Source: Vibrio hippocampi
GTDB lineage: Bacteria > Pseudomonadota > Gammaproteobacteria > Enterobacterales > Vibrionaceae
Length of the DNA stretch: 64,000 bases
Direction of reading: 5' to 3'
NCBI RefSeq assembly: GCF_921292975.1
Contig: NZ_CAKLCM010000002.1
Span: forward strand, 434,001 to 498,000
The translations under genes and the position numbers were made by a program. The notes under the pieces are model-generated. The model had not been told where the DNA came from. It saw nothing but the letters and a program-made list of their open reading frames with translations, and searched no databases. Shown here piece by piece: positions 55,326-64,000 of the stretch (position 1 is the first letter of the stretch; each line of letters begins with the position of its first letter).

Positions 55326-56291
55326 ATGAAAGCAAACAAATTTCTTGCCACTACCGTCCTCGCCGGAGCGGCGTTACTGTCAGCCCATACAGCGCTGGCA
55401 GATACAGTGAAAGTGGCGGTATCGCAAATCGTAGAACATCCCGCTTTGGATGCCACGCGCGAAGGTCTAGTCGATGGTTTAAAAGCAAAAGGTTATGTGC
55501 AAGGAGAGAACCTGGAGTTTGACTATAAAACGGCGCAGGGTAATCCAGCGATAGCGGTACAGATTGCAAGACAATATGTAGGTGAGCGCCCTGATGTCTT
55601 AGTCGGTATCGCAACGCCAACGGCGCAGGCATTGGTGTCTGCGACTCGTGATATTCCAGTGGTCTTTACTGCCGTGACGGATCCGGTTGGTGCTAAGTTG
55701 GTTAAGACACTTGAGCAACCGGGTAAAAATGTCACGGGTCTTTCTGATTTGTCGCCAGTTGAGCAACATGTTGAGTTGATTAAAGAGATCATGCCAAACG
55801 TGAAAAGTATCGGCGTGGTGTATAACCCTGGTGAGGCGAATGCGGTAAGCCTGATGAAACTGCTGAAGCAAAGCACCGACAAACACGGTATCACTTTAGT
55901 TGAAGCAACGGCGCTGAAAAGTGCTGATGTACAGACAGCGACTCAAGCGATTGCCGCTAAATCTGACATTATTTATGCCCTGATCGACAACACGGTTGCA
56001 AGTGCGATTGAAGGAATGATTGTTTCCGCTAACCAAGCGAAAACCCCCGTCTTTGGTGCTGCCACCTCTTATGTTGAACGTGGTGCTGTCGCGAGCTTGG
56101 GCTTCGACTACTACCAAATCGGTGTTCAAACTGCGGATTACGTTGCACAAATTCTTGACGGTAAAGCGCCGGGTGATATCGATGTCAAAGTGGCTAAAGG
56201 CTCTGACCTTGTCATTAACGCGACGGCTGCTAAAAAGCTTGGTCTAACTATCCCAAAAACCGTTGTTGATCGTGCAACAAGCGTCAAGTAA
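55326..56291 (+). CDS. ABC transporter substrate-binding protein (TrpX-like family)
   Basis: ATG 55326 with AAGGAG 7-12 bases upstream gives 321 residues with a signal peptide (cut near AHTALA-DT). The body is the ABC_sub_bind family: VKVAVSQIVEHPALDATREG, DVLVGIATPTAQALVSAT, IPVVFTAVTDPVGAKLV, IGVVYNPGEANAVSLMK and GFDYYQIGVQTADYV. Such proteins in streptococci bind tryptophan or tyrosine, and other members bind unrelated small ligands. With the permease and ATPase genes just downstream it forms a complete importer. A TyrR-box-like site upstream favours an aromatic amino acid as ligand. Confidence 0.88.
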   Translation: MKANKFLATTVLAGAALLSAHTALADTVKVAVSQIVEHPALDATREGLVDGLKAKGYVQGENLEFDYKTAQGNPAIAVQIARQYVGERPDVLVGIATPTAQALVSATRDIPVVFTAVTDPVGAKLVKTLEQPGKNVTGLSDLSPVEQHVELIKEIMPNVKSIGVVYNPGEANAVSLMKLLKQSTDKHGITLVEATALKSADVQTATQAIAAKSDIIYALIDNTVASAIEGMIVSANQAKTPVFGAATSYVERGAVASLGFDYYQIGVQTADYVAQILDGKAPGDIDVKVAKGSDLVINATAAKKLGLTIPKTVVDRATSVK

Positions 56292-56325
56292 CTCGTTTTG
56301 TAATGAGACAAGTTCCGAATGAGAT

Positions 56326-56350
56326 AAGCTGGACGTTTAACGTCCAGCTT
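56326..56350 (+). terminator. Intercistronic hairpin after the binding-protein gene
   Basis: AAGCTGGACGT, TTA, ACGTCCAGCTT followed by TTT. It probably lowers expression of the permease and ATPase relative to the binding protein, a common feature of ABC importers. Confidence 0.75.
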
Positions 56351-56376
56351 TTTGTGTAAGCAGTAAAGGAGTAGTT

Positions 56377-57309
56377 ATGTCTGCTTTTGCATTTTTTGGC
56401 GCGTTAGAGATCGGTCTAATCTATGGCTTGGTTGCGCTTGGTGTTTATCTTACTTTCCGAGTGTTAGATTTCCCAGACCTGAGTGTTGATGGCAGTTTCC
56501 CTATGGGAGCAGCCGTGGCGGCGACGGCAATCGTTGCTGGGATCAATCCGTGGGTAGCCACTGGATTGGCTATTTTGGCGGGGGCTGCCACTGGTTGGGT
56601 GACCGCTTTTCTTGCGGTACGTTGCGGCATATTGCATCTGTTGGCCTCGATTCTGACCATGATTGCGGCGTTCTCCATCAATATTCGTATTATGGGTCGT
56701 CCAAACATGGCATTGCTCGGTGAAGAGACGATTTTGACCCCATTTGAGATGATGGGTGACGCTGTTTATATACGTCCGCTTGTTGTGGGTGTGTTGGTCG
56801 TGTTCTCAGCCTGGTTTGTCGTTCGTCTGTTAAACAGTGATTTTGGCTTAGGCTTAAGAGCGACGGGTGTCAATGCACGAATGGTCGCTGCGCAAGGCGC
56901 AAGTACGGCATTTTATACCTATTTTTGTTTGGCTCTGTCTAACGGATTTGTTGGTTTTGCGGGCGCGTTATTTGCCCAGACAAACAGCTTTGCCGATGTC
57001 ACCTCTGGTGTGGGCACGATCGTAGTTGGTTTGGCCGCGGTGATTCTGGGGCAGACGATTATTCCCGGTAAGAAAATCTGGGTCGCGGTGATTGCGGTAA
57101 TTGCAGGCTCTGTACTTTATCGCTTGGCTGTGGCGTTTGCGCTGAGTTCGGGCATGTTTGGCTTGCAAGCCTCGGATCTAAATTTAGTCACCGCCGTTTT
57201 GGTCGCATTGGCGCTTATCGCCCCCAAAATAAAAGGCAACTTTAAATCAAAGCAGCGAGTCGCCTCCAAGGCAGCCGATAAAAACAACAAGGCGGGGAAA
57301 GCAGTATGA
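56377..57309 (+). CDS. ABC transporter permease (TrpY-like)
   Basis: This 310-residue inner-membrane protein has about eight to nine membrane segments beginning with GALEIGLIYGLVALGVYLTF and the family motif FRVLDFPDLSVDGSFPMGAA. It belongs to the branched-chain-amino-acid-type permease fold. It ends with a lysine-rich tail (KSKQRVASKAADKNNKAGKA) and overlaps the ATPase gene by 4 bases, so the two are translationally coupled. It serves the binding protein encoded upstream. Confidence 0.9.
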   Translation: MSAFAFFGALEIGLIYGLVALGVYLTFRVLDFPDLSVDGSFPMGAAVAATAIVAGINPWVATGLAILAGAATGWVTAFLAVRCGILHLLASILTMIAAFSINIRIMGRPNMALLGEETILTPFEMMGDAVYIRPLVVGVLVVFSAWFVVRLLNSDFGLGLRATGVNARMVAAQGASTAFYTYFCLALSNGFVGFAGALFAQTNSFADVTSGVGTIVVGLAAVILGQTIIPGKKIWVAVIAVIAGSVLYRLAVAFALSSGMFGLQASDLNLVTAVLVALALIAPKIKGNFKSKQRVASKAADKNNKAGKAV

Positions 57310-58100
57310 TTCGTCTCGAAGATATCCAAGTGACTTTTAATCCAGGCACCATATTAGAAAATCAGGCACTAAGAGGGATTAACCTCGAAGTACCAGAACA
57401 TCAGTTTCTCACGGTGATTGGTTCAAACGGTGCCGGTAAGTCCACCTTGCTGGGCGCGGTGACGGGTGAGACGCCAATGATTGGTGGTCGAGTCATCATT
57501 GATGAGCTTGATGTCACCCAACAGAGTGTCGATAAACGAGCATCACAGTGCGCGAGGGTGTTTCAAGATCCATTAGCAGGAACTTGTGGCGATCTGACCA
57601 TTGAAGAGAATATGACCTTGGCTTATATGCGTGGCAAATCCCGGGGTTGGAACCTGTCCCTTTCATCAAAGAGACGTAAGCTGTTTCAAGAGCGCATTAG
57701 CATCTTGGGGTTAGGTCTTGAGGACAGACTGGGTGACAGCATCGGCTTATTGTCTGGTGGTCAACGTCAAGCAGTGAGTTTGGTGATGGCAACCCTTTCC
57801 GACAGTAAGTTGCTGCTACTTGATGAGCATACCGCCGCTCTCGATCCGCGAATGGCGGCTTTTATCATTGATCTCACGAAGAAGATCGTCAAAGAGTTTA
57901 ATTTGACGGTGATGATGGTCACGCACTCGATGAAGGATGCGCTGGCATGCGGTGATCGGACGGTGATGTTGCACCAAGGCGAGATTGTTCTCGATGTTGC
58001 TGGTGAGCAGCGTGCCAATATGCAAGTGGCCGATTTGCTTGAGATGTTTACTAAGGTTAGGGGTGAAGAATTGGCGGACGACAGTTTGCTTCTTGGCTAG
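57306..58100 (+). CDS. ABC transporter ATP-binding protein (TrpZ-like)
   Basis: This 264-residue ATPase has Walker A GSNGAGKST (from about residue 39), the Q-loop VFQDPLAGTCGDLTIEEN, signature LSGGQRQAVSL, Walker B LLLLDEHTAALDP and the H-loop VTHSMKDAL. The EHTAALDP form (His in place of Pro after the Glu) is common in this subfamily. It is the last gene of the three-gene importer operon. The substrate is not set by this subunit. Confidence 0.92.
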   Translation: MIRLEDIQVTFNPGTILENQALRGINLEVPEHQFLTVIGSNGAGKSTLLGAVTGETPMIGGRVIIDELDVTQQSVDKRASQCARVFQDPLAGTCGDLTIEENMTLAYMRGKSRGWNLSLSSKRRKLFQERISILGLGLEDRLGDSIGLLSGGQRQAVSLVMATLSDSKLLLLDEHTAALDPRMAAFIIDLTKKIVKEFNLTVMMVTHSMKDALACGDRTVMLHQGEIVLDVAGEQRANMQVADLLEMFTKVRGEELADDSLLLG

Positions 58101-58176
58101 CCTCGCTTTTGGTTGCGGCAAGTTGTGTCGACAGTCCGTTACGAAAAAACGAGTGACGACAACGAGTCACAAAAAT

Positions 58177-58211
58177 ATCGCCCGTGGTAAGTCTGCCTTA
58201 TCACGGGCGAT
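58177..58211. terminator. Bidirectional hairpin between ABC ATPase and dusC
   Basis: ATCGCCCGTG (58177-58186) pairs with CACGGGCGAT (58202-58211), extended by TAAG and CTTA. It lies between convergent genes and has short T/A runs on both sides. Confidence 0.75.
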
Positions 58212-58219
58212 TTGTTTCA

Positions 58220-59179
58220 TTAACAGGTCGATGCAAGCAATTCAGAGCGATATTGCTCGATGCGCTCCACAATCGGTGCCGCTTTATTAAAGGTACGGAT
58301 CTCTCGGAACAGTGCGTTAGCCTCGGGGTATTGTTGACGCAAGTAGGCGAACCATTGTTTGACTCTGTTCGGATAATATAGCCCTTTGTCTCCCTCGATT
58401 TCATAAGTGGAATACTTAACAAGTAAATCAACCACCTCTGACCAAGGCATGACGGATGCATTGTGTTTGACCACGTTGCCAAGGTTCGGCACGTTAAACG
58501 CACCTCTACAGATCATAAGCGAGTCAATCCCCGTGGTTTCGATACAGCGCTGTCCATCTTCATAGTTCCAAATTTCACCATTGGCGATGATGGGAATAGC
58601 AAATTTTTCACGAATTTGATTGATGTACTGCCACTTAATTTCACTGGCGCGGTAACCATCCATTTTTGTTCTCGCGTGAACGGTTAACTCATTGGCTCCG
58701 GCACTTTGGATAGCGTCAACAATCTCAAAGCAGTCTGATGGATTCTCCCAACCTAGACGGATTTTTGCGCTTACAGGAATGGCGGGATCAACGGCATCGC
58801 GGCACGCTTTCACCACTGAGTGAATAAGCTCTGGGTGTTGCAATAGAGCAGCGCCACCTTTGCTTTTATTTACCATCTTCGCAGGACAGCCAAAGTTAAG
58901 GTCAATCCCTTTAGCGCCTAACGATTGCGCCATCACGGCATTTTCTGCCATCCAATGAGGATCTTGCCCCAGCAGTTGGATATGTACTGGCGTTCCCGCT
59001 TTTGTCTGTGAGCCTTGAGCCAACTCAGGGCAGAGTCGATAGAATACGTGTTCGGGTAGACGCTGATCGACCACGCGCACGAACTCAGTGACACAGAGAT
59101 CATAGTCGTTAATATCCGTTAGGATCTCTCGCATCAGGTGGTCAAGTACGCCCTGCATTGGACCTAAGACAACACGCAT
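58220..59179 (-). CDS. dusC: tRNA-dihydrouridine(16) synthase
   Basis: DusC reduces U16 of tRNA to dihydrouridine using FMN and NADPH. The 319-residue protein starts MRVVLGPMQGVLDHLMREIL, close to E. coli DusC (MRVLLAPMEGVLD), and keeps NDYDLCVTEFVRVVDQRLP. The catalytic Cys is in DLNFGCPAKMVNKSKGGAAL, and FMN contacts are in LTVHART and PIIANGEIWNYED. The DusC-specific spacing and the CVTEFVRV segment separate it from DusA and DusB. Transcribed alone, convergent with the ABC ATPase. Confidence 0.93.
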   Translation of the reverse strand: MRVVLGPMQGVLDHLMREILTDINDYDLCVTEFVRVVDQRLPEHVFYRLCPELAQGSQTKAGTPVHIQLLGQDPHWMAENAVMAQSLGAKGIDLNFGCPAKMVNKSKGGAALLQHPELIHSVVKACRDAVDPAIPVSAKIRLGWENPSDCFEIVDAIQSAGANELTVHARTKMDGYRASEIKWQYINQIREKFAIPIIANGEIWNYEDGQRCIETTGIDSLMICRGAFNVPNLGNVVKHNASVMPWSEVVDLLVKYSTYEIEGDKGLYYPNRVKQWFAYLRQQYPEANALFREIRTFNKAAPIVERIEQYRSELLASTC

Positions 59180-59344
59180 AATATTTTACTCAATAACAAT
59201 CGGGGCGCTGATTCTATACTCATTGGCAACAATAATCGACCCTTAGACTGGGCAATCACTCATTTCTGAGCGCTTGTTTTGTTGTCTGTGGGGTATATAA
59301 TTCGGCGCGACAATGAAAGCGACAACAGACAATAGAGAGCAACG

Positions 59345-59950
59345 ATGAAACTCATTGAATTGGCAGATGACCCGAAACTGGAGTCGAGCTATTTTTACGA
59401 AGGTATGGTTTTGGCGGCAAATATGGCAGTCAAACCGACTCAACCCGAGTCATGGTTGCCAGAGGTGTTACCCGACGCAGATAGCCAACTGCACACTCAG
59501 ATCGTTGAGCAAATCCATACTCAGTATGCTGCGCTAAAAGCAAACCATTATTCGGTGAGTGAGCTGCTTGAAAATGACGTTGAGCTTGCCGAATTTGCCG
59601 AGGGCTTTATGGCGCTTTGGCCGGTGATTGAACAGCAGTGGCAAGAACAGTCGCCGAGTGATGGCACCATGAGAATGCTACATGCTTGGCTAACGAGCTT
59701 GATGTTGATCATTGATACTGAGCAAACGCATGCGCAGATGAAACAAGCTGGCTTTGAGCAGTTACCACAATTGGACGATTTTTTACCTCAGCTCGATATG
59801 ATGATTAATGAAATCGCCATGGCTGCGGATGAGATGATGCAGGGTCACCAGAGCCAAACGGTGAATCCCTATAAGCAGATTGGACGTAACGATACCTGTC
59901 CGTGTGGCAGTGGAGTTAAGTTTAAAAAATGTTGTGGTCAGAATCGCTAA
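59345..59950 (+). CDS. YecA/UPF0149-family protein with SEC-C zinc motif
   Basis: This 201-residue cytoplasmic protein has a helical UPF0149-like N-terminus ([20 protein letters not shown], then [20 protein letters not shown]) and a C-terminal SEC-C motif [20 protein letters not shown] that binds zinc through the CxC and CC pairs. In SecA the same motif contacts ribosome and SecB; YecA in E. coli also binds ribosomes through it. Role uncertain. It is divergent from dusC and monocistronic. The ATG has AGAGAGCA upstream. Confidence 0.85.
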   Translation: MKLIELADDPKLESSYFYEGMVLAANMAVKPTQPESWLPEVLPDADSQLHTQIVEQIHTQYAALKANHYSVSELLENDVELAEFAEGFMALWPVIEQQWQEQSPSDGTMRMLHAWLTSLMLIIDTEQTHAQMKQAGFEQLPQLDDFLPQLDMMINEIAMAADEMMQGHQSQTVNPYKQIGRNDTCPCGSGVKFKKCCGQNR

Positions 59951-59978
59951 GGAAGTTGCGAAACCATGGTGTGAATAC

Positions 59979-60009
59979 CAATCACCGTTAAGAGCAATCA
60001 CCGTTAAGA
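59979..60009. repeat. Tandem 16-bp duplication after the YecA-like gene
   Basis: CAATCACCGTTAAGA occurs at 59979-59993 and 59995-60009 with one base between. It is non-coding. Confidence 0.8.
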
Positions 60010-60030
60010 CCAACAACATTAGCTCACTAA

Positions 60031-60071
60031 AACAACGCCGCAATGATTGATTCAATCATTGCGGCGTTGTT
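60031..60071. terminator. 41-base perfect palindrome between YecA-like and dsbB genes
   Basis: AACAACGCCGCAATGATTGA (60031-60050) is the exact complement of TCAATCATTGCGGCGTTGTT (60052-60071), with one central base. It lies between convergent genes, so it probably terminates both, although the T-runs are weak. Confidence 0.75.
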
Positions 60072-60095
60072 GATTATGTCGGTCTCGCTAGGGTG

Positions 60096-60638
60096 TTACT
60101 TAAATCCGTAGCGTTGTGCGCCAGACGGCTTACTAAATTGAGCCAAGATGATAATCGCCAGCGCGACGAGATTACCAGCAAAAATGATCACCAACCATTG
60201 CGGCATCGAAAGCCCAACAAATTGCCACACAATTTCTGAACAATCCCCATAGGCTTCAAACAGCCAAGGTGCCCATTGATTAAGCGGAGCCCAATCAGGG
60301 AAGGTGACAAAAATGTCACAGGTATTGAATGGCGATGAATTAAATTGGTAGCTCACATGCTCCAGTGACAGCAATAGACCTTTGAGTGCTGACGCGCCCC
60401 AAGCCAATAAACCTATCCAACGCAATAAGCCGTTACTTGGGTTAATAAAACCCACGGCAGCGGCGGCAAGAATACCAAACATGGCGACACGCTCGTAGAT
60501 ACACATGACGCACGGAGGTAGCAGCATCACGTGCTGAAAAAACAGGGCGCTGAGTTCAAAAAACAGCGTACAGGCTATCAATAGCCCCCAAGCTAAACGT
60601 GTTTTAGAAAAAGTTTTCACGTTGTACAAAACAGTCAC
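60096..60638 (-). CDS. dsbB: Disulfide bond formation protein B
   Basis: DsbB reoxidises DsbA and passes electrons to quinones in the inner membrane. A GTG at 60638 with AAGGA 6-7 bases upstream gives 180 residues; TTG 60644 is too close to that site. Four membrane segments are visible. The first periplasmic loop has the active CxxC in PPCVMCIYERVAM (Cys43, Cys46) and the second loop has the other pair in NTCDIFVTFPDW and EAYGDCSEIVWQF. MPQWLVIIFAGNLVALAIII is the last segment. Next to nhaB as in related genomes. Confidence 0.93.
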   Translation of the reverse strand: MTVLYNVKTFSKTRLAWGLLIACTLFFELSALFFQHVMLLPPCVMCIYERVAMFGILAAAAVGFINPSNGLLRWIGLLAWGASALKGLLLSLEHVSYQFNSSPFNTCDIFVTFPDWAPLNQWAPWLFEAYGDCSEIVWQFVGLSMPQWLVIIFAGNLVALAIIILAQFSKPSGAQRYGFK

Positions 60639-60650
60639 TGACAATTCCTT

Positions 60651-60684
60651 GTTAAAAAGCTCTGATAACTCAGAGCTTTTTAAC
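60651..60684 (-). terminator. Intrinsic terminator of nhaB just before dsbB
   Basis: GTTAAAAAGCTCTGA (60651-60665), TAAC, TCAGAGCTTTTTAAC (60670-60684), a perfect 15-bp stem. The distal arm ends where the dsbB ribosome site begins. Confidence 0.85.
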
Positions 60685-60715
60685 GTGTAATAGTTTCACA
60701 TTCAACTAAAAAAAA

Positions 60716-62305
60716 TTAGTGCCCCGATGAAACTGCCGATTCTGTGATACCTGTATGCATAGAAATCCATCCCATGTCGTACATCCATGCCGTCATTGGC
60801 TCAAGGAAGAAAACGATGCCCATAAGACCGACAACCGATAAAACAACAGTGTAAGGCAGTGCCATCCATACCATGCGACCATAAGAAAGGCGAATTAGGG
60901 GAGCCAATGCAGAGGTCAATAGGAACAGGAATGCTGCCTGACCATTAGGCGTTGCCACTGAAGGTAGGTTAGTACCGGTATTAATGGCGACGCTGAGTAA
61001 GTCAAACTGGTTGCGGTCAATGATGCCATTGATTAGCGCATCTTTGACTTCAAGGATATAAACAGTACCAACGAATACGTTGTCTGACACCATCGACAGT
61101 AAGCCGTTTGCAAGGTAGAACAGAGCCAGTTGAGTCCCTTTGTCTTCGATATGCAGTACAGAATCAATGATCGGCTTAAATAGTTCTTGATCGATGATAA
61201 CCGCGACGACCGAGAAGAATACCGCGAGTAAGGCGGTGAATGGTAACGCTTCTTCAAACGCTTTACCCATTGAGTGTTCTTCAATCACGCCAGTGAATGC
61301 GGTGGCAAGAATTATGACCGATAGACCAATAAGACCAACAGCCGCCAAGTGCATCGCCAAGCCAACGATTAACCAAACGGCAATCGCGCCTTGAACCCAT
61401 AGTTTAGCGACATCTTGTTTAGTCCGGTTTTTTGTCTCTTCACTGTCGAAGTCAATCAGGATTTGACGCACGTTGCTAGGTAATTTAGCTCCGTAGCCAA
61501 ACACTTTGAATTTTTCGACTAAAGCGCACGTCAATAAACCCATTATCAACACGGGAACGGTAACAGGGAGCATACGCAGAATAAATTCGATAAACATCCA
61601 ACCAGCTTGGTCTGCGATGATAAGGTTTTGTGGTTCGCCCACCATTGTCGTAACGCCACCCAGAGCGGTACCCACACCAGCATGCATTAACAATGAACGC
61701 AAAAATGCACGATAGCCTTCAAGGTCGTCACGAGTTAGCTCTGGAATATAGTCATCTTGAGTATGGTCATGAGAAGAACCAATGTTTGAGCCAGAGGCGA
61801 CTTTGTGATAAATCGAATAGAAACCAACCGCAACACTGATGACAACGGCGATGACCGTTAGCGCATCAAGAAAGGCTGAAAGGAACGCGGCGGTAAAGCA
61901 GAACGCGACCGACAAAAGTACCTTAGAACGGATGCCAAGTAATATCTTGGTAAAGATAAACAGCAACAACTGTTTCATGAAGTAGATACCGGCTACCATG
62001 AAAATCAATAGCAGCAGTACCTCGATGTTGTTGACGATTTCATGTTTGACCATGGCAGGGCTGGTCATGCCTATCGCAATGGCTTCGATGGCCAGTAAAC
62101 CACCCGGTTGCAGTGGGTAACACTTTAATGCCATTGCAAGGGTGAAAATAAATTCAATGACAAGTAACCAACCAGCAACAAATGGGTCAATTAAAAAGAA
62201 AACGATAGGGTTAATAATTAAGAAAGCAATAATGGCGACTTTGTACCAATCGGGTGCCTTACCAAGAAAGTTCTTGAGAAACGCATGTCCTAATGTCTTT
62301 GGCAT
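60716..62305 (-). CDS. nhaB: Na+/H+ antiporter NhaB
   Basis: NhaB exports sodium in exchange for protons in the inner membrane. The 529-residue protein has about twelve hydrophobic segments and the family start [18 protein letters not shown]. Other family stretches are [40 protein letters not shown] and [20 protein letters not shown], where conserved polar residues in membrane segments are expected to carry the cation. It is divergent from fadR with a 772-base gap, and dsbB follows in the same direction. Confidence 0.96.
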   Translation of the reverse strand: MPKTLGHAFLKNFLGKAPDWYKVAIIAFLIINPIVFFLIDPFVAGWLLVIEFIFTLAMALKCYPLQPGGLLAIEAIAIGMTSPAMVKHEIVNNIEVLLLLIFMVAGIYFMKQLLLFIFTKILLGIRSKVLLSVAFCFTAAFLSAFLDALTVIAVVISVAVGFYSIYHKVASGSNIGSSHDHTQDDYIPELTRDDLEGYRAFLRSLLMHAGVGTALGGVTTMVGEPQNLIIADQAGWMFIEFILRMLPVTVPVLIMGLLTCALVEKFKVFGYGAKLPSNVRQILIDFDSEETKNRTKQDVAKLWVQGAIAVWLIVGLAMHLAAVGLIGLSVIILATAFTGVIEEHSMGKAFEEALPFTALLAVFFSVVAVIIDQELFKPIIDSVLHIEDKGTQLALFYLANGLLSMVSDNVFVGTVYILEVKDALINGIIDRNQFDLLSVAINTGTNLPSVATPNGQAAFLFLLTSALAPLIRLSYGRMVWMALPYTVVLSVVGLMGIVFFLEPMTAWMYDMGWISMHTGITESAVSSGH

Positions 62306-63077
62306 AATATACTCTTGCGTGTTTAAACAGATTCGATAAATAGAAGTTACGCGACACAGAAATGGTTAACGACATAACTCTTCACTTTGACTAATACTGG
62401 CTTGAGAATTTAGCGAACTGTATTCCCAAAATAACAAAGAGTTACGCCTAAAAGTAGGTGGCTCCATCGGAAGCCAAGTAGTGTCAACGGTTAGAACGAT
62501 ACTGACCTTTCCGACAGTTTTAGTCAATAAAAGTTACAAATCAAAACAAAAAGAAAGTTGATTTATCAGCGCTTTGCTGAGTTAGGCGATAGAATGTTCT
62601 CTTGACAGAAGTAAAAAGCCTATTTGTATTATTTTAATATGATTTGTCTCACTATTGTTACGTTTGGCTAGTTTTTGCTATTTAAAGTTAAAGTTAATTT
62701 ATAAATTTCATTTAGTTAAGAATAATAACCACATTGTTTATGTCGTTTAATTATAATCAACTCATCTTATATAAAATAAGTCCGTTATTTGTTCAATGGT
62801 CAAACCTGGTGGTGAGTTATTTTAAAATGGTTTTTTGCAATCTTACATTGAGTAAATAGTGCGAAGGTAACATCGCTGAATACTCTATTTTATGGAGTGC
62901 CATACGTTATGTTGATGTGATGCTTACACACCATGTTGATGATTCCGCGCTGGCTTTGGCTGTAGTGTTACCTCTCATTAATTCAGCTGAATAGTCCTAC
63001 AGATGTACCAAATTCTTAAAGGAGTGGTATGATGAGTGCCAAATAGGATTTAACACAGTGATCGGAAACACCCCAAC
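62306..63077. other. Long nhaB/fadR divergent intergenic region
   Basis: 772 AT-rich bases without a credible frame on either strand. It must hold both promoters. No FadR operator (TGGNNNNNCCA) of good quality was recognised by eye, and no RNA motif was seen. Confidence 0.5.
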
Positions 63078-63917
63078 ATGGTAATCAAGGCAAAAAGCCC
63101 AGCAGGTTTTGCTGAAAAATATATTATAGAGAGCATCTGGAATGGACGTTTTGCTCCAGGCTCTATTCTCCCAGCCGAACGTGAGCTATCAGAGTTAATA
63201 GGGGTAACACGAACCACTTTACGCGAAGTATTGCAGCGCTTAGCCAGAGACGGTTGGCTCACTATTCAACATGGTAAACCAACGAAAGTGAATCAGTTTA
63301 TGGAGACTTCCGGTCTGCATATCCTTGATACCTTGATGACCCTCGATGCAGACAATGCAACGTCTATTGTTGAAGACTTACTTGCAGCACGGACCAACAT
63401 CAGCCCTATCTTTATGCGTTATGCATTTAAAGTAAATAAAGAGAACTCGGAGCGCACGATCGAGAATGTCATCGATTCTTGCGAAAGCTTATTGCGAGCC
63501 AGTTCTTGGGATGTTTTTGTCGAATCCTCACCTTATGCTGAGAAAATTCGCCAAAATGTCAAAGATGACGGCGAAAAGAACGAGGAACTGAGACAGTCGA
63601 TCTTAGTCGCTCGTACCTTTAACTTTTACGACTACATGTTGTTTCAACGTCTAGCATTTCATTCTGGCAACCAGATTTATGGTCTGATCTTTAACGGTTT
63701 GCGTAAGTTGTATGATCGTGTAGGGAGTTATTATTTCTCTAACCCAGAAGCAAGATCGTTAGCGCTTAACTTTTATAAAGAGTTGCTACACATTTGCCAA
63801 ACTGGTGAGAGAGAGCAGTTGCCAAATGCAATTCGTCAATATGGTTTGGCGAGTAGTCATCTCTGGAACGAGATGAAAACGACACTGCCAACGAACTTCA
63901 CTGAAGACGACAGCTAA
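63078..63917 (+). CDS. fadR: Fatty acid metabolism regulator FadR
   Basis: FadR represses fatty-acid degradation and activates unsaturated fatty-acid synthesis genes; long-chain acyl-CoA releases it from DNA. The 279-residue protein has the GntR winged helix at the N-terminus ([20 protein letters not shown], then [34 protein letters not shown]) and the all-helical acyl-CoA-binding domain. It is longer than the 239-residue E. coli FadR by about 40 residues, in line with the insertion known in Vibrio FadR that adds a second ligand site; residues about 135-180 ([19 protein letters not shown] onwards) are the likely insertion. Confidence 0.95.
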   Translation: MVIKAKSPAGFAEKYIIESIWNGRFAPGSILPAERELSELIGVTRTTLREVLQRLARDGWLTIQHGKPTKVNQFMETSGLHILDTLMTLDADNATSIVEDLLAARTNISPIFMRYAFKVNKENSERTIENVIDSCESLLRASSWDVFVESSPYAEKIRQNVKDDGEKNEELRQSILVARTFNFYDYMLFQRLAFHSGNQIYGLIFNGLRKLYDRVGSYYFSNPEARSLALNFYKELLHICQTGEREQLPNAIRQYGLASSHLWNEMKTTLPTNFTEDDS

Positions 63918-63951
63918 TCTTGTTGTCTCGCTAGCTAAGTGATTAAAATAG

Positions 63952-63982
63952 AAAGGGATACGGAGTGAATTCGTATCCCTTT
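63952..63982 (+). terminator. Intrinsic terminator of fadR
   Basis: AAAGGGATACG (63952-63962) pairs with CGTATCCCTTT (63972-63982) around a 9-base loop, 35 bases after the fadR stop. Confidence 0.8.
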
Positions 63983-64000
63983 ATGTATCTCAAGACGAAT

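Overview
The window reads as a chromosome segment of a marine gammaproteobacterium of the family Vibrionaceae, most likely a Vibrio. The evidence is Vibrio/enterobacterial core synteny (decR - tesB - ybaY - atl - ffs; ackA-pta next to divergent yfbV; dsbB - nhaB - divergent fadR), a VF530-type gene, a PAS-type chemotaxis receptor and moderate G+C. The species cannot be named from this sequence alone.

Layout. 1-5.97 kb: the 3'-truncated chemoreceptor, a PLP-dependent cysteine desulfhydrase divergent from decR, tesB, ybaY, an alkyltransferase-like gene, an unknown membrane protein and the SRP RNA gene ffs with its terminator. 6.5-24.5 kb: a polysaccharide-utilisation locus that I assign to beta-1,2-glucan (sophoro-oligosaccharides). 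It has a tandem-module surface lipoprotein, two paralogous endo-glucanase-like proteins (one secreted, one lipoprotein) flanking an OmpG/KdgM-like porin, a MalK-type ATPase, a GH94 1,2-beta-oligoglucan phosphorylase, a LacI-family regulator, a solute-binding protein with two permeases, a small unknown membrane-anchored protein and a cytoplasmic GH3 beta-glucosidase. Palindromes of the form TTRAAACGTTTAA precede each transcription unit, and one lies inside the phosphorylase gene. The inferred flow is: glucan bound and cut at the surface or periplasm, oligomers through the porin, ABC import, then phosphorolysis and hydrolysis in the cytoplasm.

24.5-27.7 kb: a sparse accessory stretch with a VF530 gene, a BrnT/BrnA toxin-antitoxin pair and an orphan PEP mutase/isocitrate lyase-family enzyme. 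A 49-bp near-copy of the ffs terminator region closes this stretch at 27.59 kb, 21.65 kb from the original. 27.7-34.7 kb: agmatine-to-succinate catabolism (aguA, an APC permease, aguB, a LysR regulator, a GabD-type dehydrogenase and a second LysR regulator).

35.4-42.1 kb: alginate degradation, with a modular PL7 lyase (ricin-type + F5/8C + PL7), an AspT/YbjL-type antiporter, a beta-helix-like lipoprotein of unknown function and a single-domain PL7 lyase. 42.7-50.3 kb: signalling, with a giant BvgS-like hybrid kinase, an HD-GYP response regulator and an orphan winged-helix protein. 50.7-64 kb: core genes pta-ackA, yfbV, a three-gene ABC importer preceded by a TyrR-box-like palindrome, dusC, a YecA/SEC-C protein, dsbB, nhaB and fadR. 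Many intergenic regions carry strong hairpin terminators, and several carry 14-17 bp tandem duplications. No tRNA or rRNA gene, CRISPR array, integrase or intact insertion sequence was recognised.
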